A stretch of DNA of 13,661 nt, taken from NCBI RefSeq assembly GCF_946482535.1, contig NZ_CAMLRU010000063.1:1-13661 (forward strand), read 5' to 3'. Within the stretch, counting starts at the first letter, position 1; each line of letters begins with the position of its first letter. The notes beneath the pieces were generated by a model, which saw nothing but the letters and a program-made list of their open reading frames with translations, ran no database searches and was not told the origin of the DNA. This DNA comes from an uncultured Flavobacterium sp. GTDB taxonomy: Bacteria; Bacteroidota; Bacteroidia; Flavobacteriales; Flavobacteriaceae. Below, one piece after another: positions 5,858 to 12,924 of the stretch. Made by a program: the position numbers and the translations under genes.

Positions 5858-6476
5858 AAAAAATATCCGGGTCGCCTTTTCCTTCACGAATAACCACCGG
5901 TTCATAACCCGACAAATCGATTATAGTGGAACCAACGTTATCACCGTAACCGCCGTCGATGACCAAATCGACTTTATGCTGCCATTTTTCAAAAATCAAT
6001 TCTGGATCAGTAGAATATTCTAACACTTCATCTTCATCGTGTATGGAAGTTGAAACGATGGGATTGCCCAGCATTCGGACAATTTCTAAAGCGATATTAT
6101 TATCAGGAACACGAATTCCGACGGTTTTCTTTTTGCGAAATTCTTTGGGCAAATCATTATTCCCCGGAAGGATAAAAGTATAAGGTCCGGGAAGCGCTCT
6201 TTTAAGGATTTTAAATGTCGAAGTGTCAATTTGCCGAACATAATCCGATAAATTACTCAAGTCACTGCAAACAAATGAAAAATTAGCCTTTTCCAGTTTA
6301 ATTCCTTTGATTTTGGCAATGCGTTCCAATGCTCTGGAATTGGTAATGTCACAGCCCAATCCATAAACGGTATCTGTTGGATAAATAACTAAACCGCCGT
6401 CACGCAAAACCTCAACGACTTTTTTAATCGCTGCTTCGCTGGGTTTGTCTTCGTATATTTTAATGAATTCAGCCAT
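5856..6476 (-). CDS. YrdC/Sua5-fold protein, closer to YciO than to TsaC
   Basis: A 206-residue single-domain protein of the family that includes L-threonylcarbamoyladenylate synthase (TsaC/Sua5), which makes the precursor of t6A37 in tRNA. Family features are the strand and loop IYPTDTVYGLGCD at 31-43, PGPYTFILPG at 96-105, VGIRVPDN at 119-126, STSIH at 142-146 and VDLVIDGGYG at 169-178. The C-terminus PVVIREGKGDPDIF (193-206) closely resembles E. coli YciO, as do the length and the NFSFVC segment at 65-70. The KxR...SxN-type ATP/substrate residues of TsaC just after the first loop are altered (KIKGIKLEKANFS). Databases usually label such proteins as TsaC. I think the YciO label is safer, with activity unproven. 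It lies 90 bp downstream of the helicase gene and may share its transcript; no separate promoter was seen. Confidence 0.85.
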   Translation of the reverse strand: MAEFIKIYEDKPSEAAIKKVVEVLRDGGLVIYPTDTVYGLGCDITNSRALERIAKIKGIKLEKANFSFVCSDLSNLSDYVRQIDTSTFKILKRALPGPYTFILPGNNDLPKEFRKKKTVGIRVPDNNIALEIVRMLGNPIVSTSIHDEDEVLEYSTDPELIFEKWQHKVDLVIDGGYGDNVGSTIIDLSGYEPVVIREGKGDPDIF

Positions 6477-6482
6477 TTTTTT

Positions 6483-6561
6483 GTTTAAAGTTTAAAATTG
6501 TTTAAAAGTTTAAAGTTGTTAAGAACCACTTGAACAATTTTGAACTCTTAAACCATCGAAC
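6483..6561. repeat. GTTTAAA-type repeats forming an inverted repeat between co-directional genes
   Basis: GTTTAAA starts at 6483, 6490, 6500 and 6508 (steps of 7, 10, 8). The facing arm has TTGAAC at 6530 and 6540, TTAAAC at 6548 and TCGAAC at 6556 (steps of 10, 8, 8). Residues 6490-6505 pair with 6530-6545 at 14 of 16 positions, and the two differences become U-G pairs in plus-strand RNA. With one bulged base, the outer six pairs 6483-6488 and 6548-6553 also match. The genes on both sides run on the minus strand, so the better fold is on the RNA strand opposite to the genes. Confidence 0.75.
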
Positions 6562-6566
6562 CTGTT

Positions 6567-8897
6567 TTACCCTATCACGTCAAGCTTGGCAAATCGCAAC
6601 AACAACTTCTTGATGCCACCAACTTCAAACTTGATTTCTGCTTTTCTATCGGCACCAACGCCTTCCAGATTAACGATTTCCCCTTTGCCGAAACGCTCGT
6701 GCATTACGATGTTACCAACCGCTAATTTGCTGTCGAATAAGTTTGTTGTACTTGGTCCGTTACCGGATATCGGTTTCAATTTACGAATATTTACCGAAGA
6801 AGAAGGTTCTTCACCGTAAGTTTTTGGCGGAGTGCCGGCTATAGGTTTGGCCAAACGCAATTTCGATTTATCGATATCCCCAAAAATATCCAAATCAATA
6901 GTTGGTTTATAGCTGTAACCGCCTCGATCCATTGGGTTGATGTATTCTAAATATTGATCGTCTATCTCTTCAATGAAACGCGAAGGTTCGGCATCAGTTA
7001 GTTTTCCCCAACGGTAACGCGATTGCGCATAAGTCAGGTACGCTTGATGCTCGGCACGAGTCAATGCCACATAAAACAAACGGCGTTCTTCTTCGAGTTC
7101 GCTACGGGTATTTAAACTCATGGCACTCGGGAACAAATCTTCTTCCATTCCCACTACAAACACATACGGAAACTCTAATCCTTTTGCTAAGTGAATCGTC
7201 ATCAAAGCAACTCGGTCATCATCGCCGGTGTCGTTGTCTAAATCGGTAGCCAAAGCCACATCTTCTAAAAACTCGGATAAAGCACCGCGCGCACCGTCAA
7301 TTTCTTTTTGTCCTTCGATAAAATCTTTGATACCGCCCATTAAGGTTTCTATGTTCTCTATACGAGCAATACCTTCGGGTGTGGCATCTTTTTTAAGTTC
7401 CTGAATCAAACCGGTTTTTTTGGCTACATGTTCGGTCAATACAAACGCATCTTGTTGCTCATTAATCACTTGAAAACTTTTGATCATGGTGACAAAGTCT
7501 TCTATCTTTTGCTTGGTGCCCGAATTGAGTTTTAAATCGATTTTATCAATGTGCTCCATCACTTCAAAAATGGAACGCTTGTAATGATTGGCCGCAACGG
7601 TAAGCTTTTCTACTGTCGTATCACCAATTCCTCTTGCCGGATAATTAATGACACGTACCAAAGCTTCTTCATCTTTCGGATTGATGACCAAACGCAAATA
7701 ACACAAAACATCTTTGATTTCTTTTCTTTGGTAGAAAGACAAACCACCGTAAATTCGGTAAGGAATATCGCGCTTACGCAAAGCGTCTTCCATCGCACGA
7801 GATTGGGCGTTGGTTCGGTACAAAATGGCGAATTGTCCGTTCATCATTTGGTTGCGCATTTTTTGCTCAAAGATTTCTCCGGCAACAAAACGACCTTCCT
7901 CTCCGTCGGTGATGCTTCTGTGGACTTTTATTTTGGGACCAAAATCATTGGCGGTCCAAACCACTTTTTCCAATTTGGTTTTGTTCTTATCTATAATCGA
8001 ATTAGCCGCTTCTACTATATTCTTGGTGGAACGATAGTTTTGCTCTAATCGATAGGTTTTGACATTGTCATAATCCTTTTGGAAGTTGAGAATGTTATTG
8101 ATATTGGCACCGCGAAACGCATAAATACTCTGTGCATCATCGCCTACGACACAAATATTTTGAAATCTGTCCGACAACGCACGAACAATCAAATACTGCG
8201 AATGATTGGTATCTTGGTACTCATCCACTAAAATGTATCTGAATCGATCTTGGTATTTGGCCAACACATCCGGAAAGCGATTTAAAAGCTCGTTGGTTTT
8301 CAATAACAAATCATCAAAATCCATCGCACCACTTTTGAAACAACGCTCAACATATTGCTGATAAATTTCACCCATACGTGGCTTTTTACTCATCGCATCG
8401 GCTTCCATCAATTCAGGATTATTGAAATACGCTTTAACTGTAATCAACGAATTTTTATACGAAGAGATTCGGCTGTAAACTTGTTTGGGTTTATAAATAT
8501 CCTTATCCAATTGCATTTCTTTGATAATCGCCGAAATCAATCGCACGCTGTCTTGCGTATCATAAATGGTAAAGTTGGACGGATAGCCCAATTTATCTGC
8601 CTCTATTCGTAAAATCTTAGCAAAAACCGAATGGAAAGTTCCCATCCAAAGATTCTTGGCTTCATTGTTCCCAACGATATCGGCAATACGCTTTTTCATT
8701 TCGCGTGCCGCTTTGTTGGTAAAGGTTAGGGCCAAAATATTAAAAGCATCGACACCCAAACTCATCAAATACGAAATACGAACGGTCAACACACGCGTTT
8801 TTCCCGAACCGGCGCCGGCAATGATAATCATCGGACCGTCTTTTTGAAATACCGGTGCTTGTTGGGCTTCGTTGAGTTGGGAAATGTATTGTTGCAT
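6567..8897 (-). CDS. UvrD/PcrA-type ATP-dependent DNA helicase (superfamily 1)
   Basis: A roughly 776-residue 3'-5' DNA helicase with a full motif set: Q motif LNEAQQAPV at 8-16, Walker A AGAGSGKT at 27-34, motif Ia LTFTNKAA at 57-64, motif II VDEYQDT at 224-230, motif III VGDDAQSIYAFRG at 251-263, motif IV LEQNYRS at 284-290, motif V MTIHLAKGLEFP at about 565-576 and motif VI VALTRAEH at about 609-616. The C-terminal segment from about 725 onward (VGNIVMHERFGKGEIVNLEG) matches the small Tudor-like domain that joins PcrA/UvrD to RNA polymerase. This suggests roles in repair and in clearing transcription complexes. A promoter lies upstream, and an octamer repeat fills the leader right up to the start codon. 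The choice between the names uvrD and pcrA cannot be made from sequence alone. Confidence 0.93.
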   Translation of the reverse strand: MQQYISQLNEAQQAPVFQKDGPMIIIAGAGSGKTRVLTVRISYLMSLGVDAFNILALTFTNKAAREMKKRIADIVGNNEAKNLWMGTFHSVFAKILRIEADKLGYPSNFTIYDTQDSVRLISAIIKEMQLDKDIYKPKQVYSRISSYKNSLITVKAYFNNPELMEADAMSKKPRMGEIYQQYVERCFKSGAMDFDDLLLKTNELLNRFPDVLAKYQDRFRYILVDEYQDTNHSQYLIVRALSDRFQNICVVGDDAQSIYAFRGANINNILNFQKDYDNVKTYRLEQNYRSTKNIVEAANSIIDKNKTKLEKVVWTANDFGPKIKVHRSITDGEEGRFVAGEIFEQKMRNQMMNGQFAILYRTNAQSRAMEDALRKRDIPYRIYGGLSFYQRKEIKDVLCYLRLVINPKDEEALVRVINYPARGIGDTTVEKLTVAANHYKRSIFEVMEHIDKIDLKLNSGTKQKIEDFVTMIKSFQVINEQQDAFVLTEHVAKKTGLIQELKKDATPEGIARIENIETLMGGIKDFIEGQKEIDGARGALSEFLEDVALATDLDNDTGDDDRVALMTIHLAKGLEFPYVFVVGMEEDLFPSAMSLNTRSELEEERRLFYVALTRAEHQAYLTYAQSRYRWGKLTDAEPSRFIEEIDDQYLEYINPMDRGGYSYKPTIDLDIFGDIDKSKLRLAKPIAGTPPKTYGEEPSSSVNIRKLKPISGNGPSTTNLFDSKLAVGNIVMHERFGKGEIVNLEGVGADRKAEIKFEVGGIKKLLLRFAKLDVIG

Positions 8898-8898
8898 T

Positions 8899-8938
8899 TT
8901 TAGGTACTAAGTTGCTAAGGTTCTGAGGCACTAAGGTT
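8899..8938. repeat. Octamer tandem repeat in the helicase 5' leader
   Basis: Gapless 8-bp units on the plus strand: TTTAGGTA (8899, degenerate), CTAAGTTG (8907), CTAAGGTT (8915), CTGAGGCA (8923), CTAAGGTT (8931). The block lies between the candidate promoter of the helicase gene and its ATG at 8897, leaving only one base between repeat and start codon. No clear inverted arm is present. Confidence 0.75.
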
Positions 8939-8953
8939 AAAAATCGTAATGGA

Positions 8954-8984
8954 CAAATTTAGCATTACTAAACCTGAATTGCAA
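8954..8984 (-). promoter_or_regulatory. Candidate promoter for the helicase gene
   Basis: On the minus strand, TTG (8984-8982), a 20-bp spacer and TAAATTTG (8961-8954) match the flavobacterial promoter. Transcription would begin near 8948, giving a leader of about 50 nt that consists mainly of the octamer repeat. Confidence 0.55.
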
Positions 8985-9007
8985 TACAGATTTAAGGGTA
9001 TTTCTAT

Positions 9008-9015
9008 TATATTTG
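9008..9015 (+). promoter_or_regulatory. -7 promoter element for the 174-aa membrane-anchored protein
   Basis: TATATTTG fits TAnnTTTG exactly. The expected start of transcription is near 9021, about 20 nt before the ATG at 9042. No TTG lies at the usual -33 distance; the closest, at 8979, is 26 bp upstream. Together with the oppositely facing element at 8954-8984 it makes a divergent promoter region. Confidence 0.5.
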
Positions 9016-9041
9016 TCAACAATTTTTAGCAAGATTATACT

Positions 9042-9566
9042 ATGAGTACTGATAAAATCCTTGAGTTGGCTTTTTACACCTTACCGGCTTTGATTACGGG
9101 CGGTGTGGCTTATTATTTGTTTGACAGTTATTTCAAAGACCAACAACATACTCGCCGTTGGATTTCTCAGAAAGAAAATCAGAAACACGCTTTGCCTTTG
9201 CGCTTGCAGGCTTATGAGCGCATGGCTTTGTTTTTAGAGCGCATCAATCCGGCTAAATTGTTGATTAGAGTCGCGCCGATGAACGATGATAAAGTAGCTT
9301 ATCAAAACTTGTTGATTCACCATATCGAACAAGAGTTTGAGCACAATTTGACCCAACAAATTTACATTACTGATGAATGTTGGACCATGATTATTACGGC
9401 CAAGAACACCATCATTCAAAACATCAGAAAAACTACCGCAGATACTTCGGTTGATAATGCAGACCAATTAAGAGAAAAAATACTGAGCAACTTGCTGCAA
9501 GACGAAGTCGCTACCAATGTAGCCTTGGCATTTATGAAAAGTGAAGTCAGCGAAGTTTTAGGATAA
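9042..9566 (+). CDS. Uncharacterised membrane-anchored protein (174 aa)
   Basis: One hydrophobic segment, about residues 11-29 (FYTLPALITGGVAYYLFDSYF), would anchor the N-terminus. The remainder is a soluble, mainly helical domain facing the cytoplasm by the positive-inside rule (RRWISQKENQK follows the segment). Recognisable stretches are LPLRLQAYERMALFLERINP at about 52-71, HHIEQEFEHNLTQQIYIT at about 92-109 and the charged C-terminus. There are no catalytic motifs. I recall similar conserved proteins in Flavobacteriia, possibly under the Pfam name DUF7935, but this is unchecked. The gene is monocistronic, with its own -7 element upstream and a strong terminator directly after the stop codon. 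It is divergent from the helicase gene, but this gives no firm hint at function. Confidence 0.8.
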   Translation: MSTDKILELAFYTLPALITGGVAYYLFDSYFKDQQHTRRWISQKENQKHALPLRLQAYERMALFLERINPAKLLIRVAPMNDDKVAYQNLLIHHIEQEFEHNLTQQIYITDECWTMIITAKNTIIQNIRKTTADTSVDNADQLREKILSNLLQDEVATNVALAFMKSEVSEVLG

Positions 9567-9567
9567 C

Positions 9568-9597
9568 AAAAAGCCCCGAATGATTCGGGGCTTTTTT
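9568..9597. terminator. Bidirectional rho-independent terminator
   Basis: AAAAAGCCCCGAA (9568-9580) pairs perfectly with TTCGGGGCTTTTT (9584-9596) around a TGA loop. The flanking A- and T-runs allow it to end transcription from both sides. It lies between the 9042-9566 gene and the dsbD-like gene, whose stop codon is at 9600-9602. Confidence 0.93.
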
Positions 9598-9599
9598 TA

Positions 9600-11597
9600 T
9601 TATTTAAATTTTGAAATACCGTCTTTTAACCAAGCCTTGTATTTTTCTACATCGGGATCATAACTAGTTGAACCATCAGATATAGTGTTACCTTCTAAAT
9701 CGAGTATTAAATATTGCGGTTGCGTGTTGGTTTGATAACGGGTAATTTGAAAATCGCTCCATTTGTTACCTACCGTTTCGATTTCTTTTCCGGTTTTCTT
9801 GGAAACGTATTTTTCGTTTTCCGGCAATTCTTTTTTCTCATCCACATACAAAGAAATTAGTACCAAATCGTTTTTCAAAATGTTTAATACTTCTTTATCC
9901 GACCAAACATAATCTTCCATTTTTCGACAATTCTCACAGCCGTGACCGGTAAAATCAAGCAAGACCGGTTTGTTTACTTTTTTGGCATACGCCATTCCGG
10001 CTTCATAGTCTAAGAAAGTGATTAAACCATGGGAAATCATTTTGGTGTTTTCGGGTAATTTTTCGCCGGTATCAACCACGGCGGCACTTCCGCCTACACC
10101 ATCCGGACTCTCACTGTAATACAACGGTGGAGGGAAACCGGAAAGTACTTTTAAAGGTGCGCCCCATAATCCGGGTATCAAATAAAACGTGAATGAAGTT
10201 ACTAATAAAGCCATAAACAATCGTCCTACTGAAATGTGCGATAACTGACTGTCGTGAGGTAACGTAATTTTCCCGAACAAATACAACGCCCATGCTCCGA
10301 AAACCCCTATCCATATCGCCAAAAACAATTCTCTTGGCAGTAAATGTGATTGGGTTACCAAGTCGGCTTTAGATAAAAATTTAAATGCTAAAGCCAATTC
10401 CAGAAAGCCCAAAGAGACTTTTACGGTATTCAACCATCCGCCCGATTTTGGTAACGAATTCATCCAACCCGGGAACATGGCAAACAACATAAACGGCAAC
10501 GCTAAGGCTAATGAAAAGCCAACCATTCCAACGATTGGCGCCAATCCTCCTTTGGAAGCTGCTTCCACTAGAAGCGTTCCAATGATAGGTCCGGTGCAAG
10601 AAAACGAAACAATAGCCAAGGCTAAAGCCATGAATAAAATACCAATAAATCCGCCTCTATCCGCTTGGCGATCGACTTTGTTGGCCCAAGAATTTGGCAA
10701 AACAATTTCGAATGCACCCAAAAAAGAAGCAGCGAAGAAGATTAATAAAAAGAAGAAGATCAAGTTAAACCAAACGTTGGTTGATAACGCATTCAGGGCG
10801 TCGGAACCAAAAACAGCGGTTACTAACGACCCTAAAATCACATAAATAATTATTATGGACAACCCATATAAAATGGCGTTTCTTTTTCCTTCGGCTTTGT
10901 TTTTACTTTGTTTAGTAAAGAAACTCACCGTCATCGGAATCATCGGAAATACACAAGGAGTCAGCAAGGCTGCAAAACCACCTAAAAAGGCTAAAATAAA
11001 AATCGTCCACAATCCTTTTTTCTCTTCTTCTTTAGATTTTACAGGTGTTACGGCTTTGTTTTGAGTTGGTTTTTTAACAGCAGGTGTTGTTGTGTCAGTT
11101 GAAACAGTATCCTCAACTACAACTTTAACCGCGGTTTCTACGTTTGAAATTTTGGGCAATTGAAAAGTAAAAGCATTATCCTGGTTGATACAAACTTCTT
11201 TACAAACCTGAAAATCAATCATGGCTTTGATAGCCGTCAGATTGGGATTGGTAATTTTTACTTTTTGGGTAAAGGTTACTTTCTTTTCGAAGTAATATTC
11301 ATCCACTTCAAAAGCATCATTGAATTGTTTTTTATACGGACTTTCTTTGACTTTGCCTACCAACTCATAGTTGCCTTTGGCTTCTTTAAACTTGAATTCG
11401 GCCGGTAATGGTCCGCCATCCGGTGTATATTGAGAATAAACATGCCAACCGTCTTCAATTTTGCCTTCCATGACCAAATTGAATTCGGTGTCGCTGATTT
11501 TCTCCACTTTACTGGTCCATTTTACTGGATTTACAATTTGGGCGTTTATATTGGCAATGGCCAAAAAAGTCAAAAGAAAAAATAGTACTTTCTTCAT
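9600..11597 (-). CDS. dsbD: Thiol:disulfide interchange protein, DsbD type
   Basis: A 665-residue, three-part protein. The signal peptide ends around A19 (ANINA before QIV). Residues about 20-150 form the periplasmic alpha domain with the cysteine pair C132/C136 in FQVCKEVCI. Residues about 196-480 form the membrane core with several helices and the two conserved cysteines, C215 in LTPCVFPM and C334 in SFSCTGPI. Residues about 520-660 form the thioredoxin-like gamma domain with C554/C557 in GHGCENC. The family passes electrons from cytoplasmic thioredoxin across the membrane to periplasmic disulfide isomerases or cytochrome c maturation proteins. All six redox cysteines are present, so it should be active. 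The long lysine- and threonine-rich linker (155-195) follows the alpha domain. The ATG overlaps the tilS stop codon by one base, so translation is probably coupled. Confidence 0.92.
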   Translation of the reverse strand: MKKVLFFLLTFLAIANINAQIVNPVKWTSKVEKISDTEFNLVMEGKIEDGWHVYSQYTPDGGPLPAEFKFKEAKGNYELVGKVKESPYKKQFNDAFEVDEYYFEKKVTFTQKVKITNPNLTAIKAMIDFQVCKEVCINQDNAFTFQLPKISNVETAVKVVVEDTVSTDTTTPAVKKPTQNKAVTPVKSKEEEKKGLWTIFILAFLGGFAALLTPCVFPMIPMTVSFFTKQSKNKAEGKRNAILYGLSIIIIYVILGSLVTAVFGSDALNALSTNVWFNLIFFFLLIFFAASFLGAFEIVLPNSWANKVDRQADRGGFIGILFMALALAIVSFSCTGPIIGTLLVEAASKGGLAPIVGMVGFSLALALPFMLFAMFPGWMNSLPKSGGWLNTVKVSLGFLELALAFKFLSKADLVTQSHLLPRELFLAIWIGVFGAWALYLFGKITLPHDSQLSHISVGRLFMALLVTSFTFYLIPGLWGAPLKVLSGFPPPLYYSESPDGVGGSAAVVDTGEKLPENTKMISHGLITFLDYEAGMAYAKKVNKPVLLDFTGHGCENCRKMEDYVWSDKEVLNILKNDLVLISLYVDEKKELPENEKYVSKKTGKEIETVGNKWSDFQITRYQTNTQPQYLILDLEGNTISDGSTSYDPDVEKYKAWLKDGISKFK

Positions 11598-12913
11598 TAG
11601 TCGGTATAATTAATTTTTAAAATTTTAGTTGTTGTTGCTGTGACTTTAAACCGTTCATCTTGTCTTTTCCCTACTATCCAAACGATTTTATCATTGGAAC
11701 AGACTAACCAAATATTAGATTTTTCGAGCAAAGAGAACTTTTCGTCTTTGAAATACTTGCTCAATTTCTTTTTCCCGGTCATGCCAAAAGGTTGGAAAAT
11801 ATCTCCTTCTTGCCAACGACGTAAGGTTAACGGAAATTGCAACAAATCTTCATCGACAAATATAACATTACTTGCTTGATGTGAAATGTCACTTACATTA
11901 CAAAAGGAAAGTTTTAAGGGAATTTTAACTTCGGCTTGTCCTTTTTGAATCCAATAAACCTCATCTGTTTGGATTTTTTGTTTGGGAAACAACAACAAGG
12001 TTTCTCTGTTTTTCAAGAGAATATGGGTTTCCGATAAGACTTGCTTGCCCGATTGTGCTTTGGTTAAATCGTAAACCGAATCCCAATCGGCGAATCCGAA
12101 TGCTTGCAACCAATCAAACAAATAGGCTTTGTAATTTCGGTATTTTAACAACTTCTTCAAGTCGATTACAGTATGATTTTCATCTTCACTGACTACTTTT
12201 GGGTACAAACTCTGAGACGCATCTTGCGCCAAAGATTGGGTTTGTTTCAAATGGCTGATGGTATTTTCATAAGAAGAAAGCAAACTCGGATTCAACTCTT
12301 TGAGCATCGGAATTACGTCGTGTCGCAATTTATTTCGAAGGTATTTATCCGAAGCATTGCTGCTGTCTTCGCGCCAAGTGATTTGATTTTCTTGGGCGAA
12401 AGCTTCAATATCATTTCTGGAAAAAGCCAATAAAGGTCGGACAATCTTATCATTCTGTTCCGGAATTCCCATCAAACCTTCAATGCCGGAACCACGGGTG
12501 AAATTGATTAAGAAAGTCTCTAAACTGTCATCAAGATGGTGTGCAGTTAGGATATAATCAAAATTATGGTTGGCTAAAAGTGTATAAAACCACTCATATC
12601 GAAGGTTTCGTGCTACAACCTGAATAGATAATTTTTGTTGCTCAGCAAATGCTTTGGTATCAAACTTCTGAATGAAAATTGGAATTTGGAATTTCTCCGT
12701 TTGTGATTTGACGAAATTCTCGTCTTCGTCACTTTCTGTTCCACGCAATTGAAAATTACAATGCGCTACCGCAAAATCAAGTTTAGCTTTATGACAAAGA
12801 TTGACCAAAACCATGCTGTCGATGCCGCCGCTGACGGCCAACAGAAGTTTCTTTCCTTTGAGAAAAGGAAGGTTTGTATCGATATGTTTTTGGAATTTTG
12901 ACAGCATGCTCAA
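11597..12913 (-). CDS. tilS: tRNA(Ile)-lysidine synthase TilS
   Basis: A 438-residue, full-length enzyme. It attaches lysine to C34 of the tRNA-Ile with anticodon CAU, changing its reading from AUG to AUA. The N-terminal ATP-pyrophosphatase domain shows the PP-loop SGGIDS at 28-33, AHCNFQLRG at 50-58, LTAHHLDDSLETF at 122-134 and the tRNA-contacting EDSSNASDKYLRNKLRHDVIP at about 182-202. The C-terminal domain reads LRRWQEGDIFQPFGMTGKKK at about 364-383 and IVWIVGKRQDERFK at about 410-423, which closes the protein normally. The start could also be M3 at 12907. It lies 11 nt after pabB and overlaps dsbD by one base (TAATG), so the three form one operon. The grouping of folate, tRNA and redox genes has no obvious shared pathway. 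Confidence 0.95.
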   Translation of the reverse strand: MSMLSKFQKHIDTNLPFLKGKKLLLAVSGGIDSMVLVNLCHKAKLDFAVAHCNFQLRGTESDEDENFVKSQTEKFQIPIFIQKFDTKAFAEQQKLSIQVVARNLRYEWFYTLLANHNFDYILTAHHLDDSLETFLINFTRGSGIEGLMGIPEQNDKIVRPLLAFSRNDIEAFAQENQITWREDSSNASDKYLRNKLRHDVIPMLKELNPSLLSSYENTISHLKQTQSLAQDASQSLYPKVVSEDENHTVIDLKKLLKYRNYKAYLFDWLQAFGFADWDSVYDLTKAQSGKQVLSETHILLKNRETLLLFPKQKIQTDEVYWIQKGQAEVKIPLKLSFCNVSDISHQASNVIFVDEDLLQFPLTLRRWQEGDIFQPFGMTGKKKLSKYFKDEKFSLLEKSNIWLVCSNDKIVWIVGKRQDERFKVTATTTKILKINYTD

Positions 12914-12924
12914 AAGTAGTCAAT

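Noticed and set aside
7551..8048. A 165-codon open frame on the plus strand inside the helicase gene
   Set aside because: It is antisense to the core of a clearly conserved helicase, has no recognisable domain, and its residue pattern is what the reverse of that gene would give.
10477..10845. A 122-codon plus-strand frame inside the dsbD-like gene
   Set aside because: It is rich in K, N and A with no fold signature and lies opposite the conserved membrane core of DsbD, so it is a shadow of that gene.
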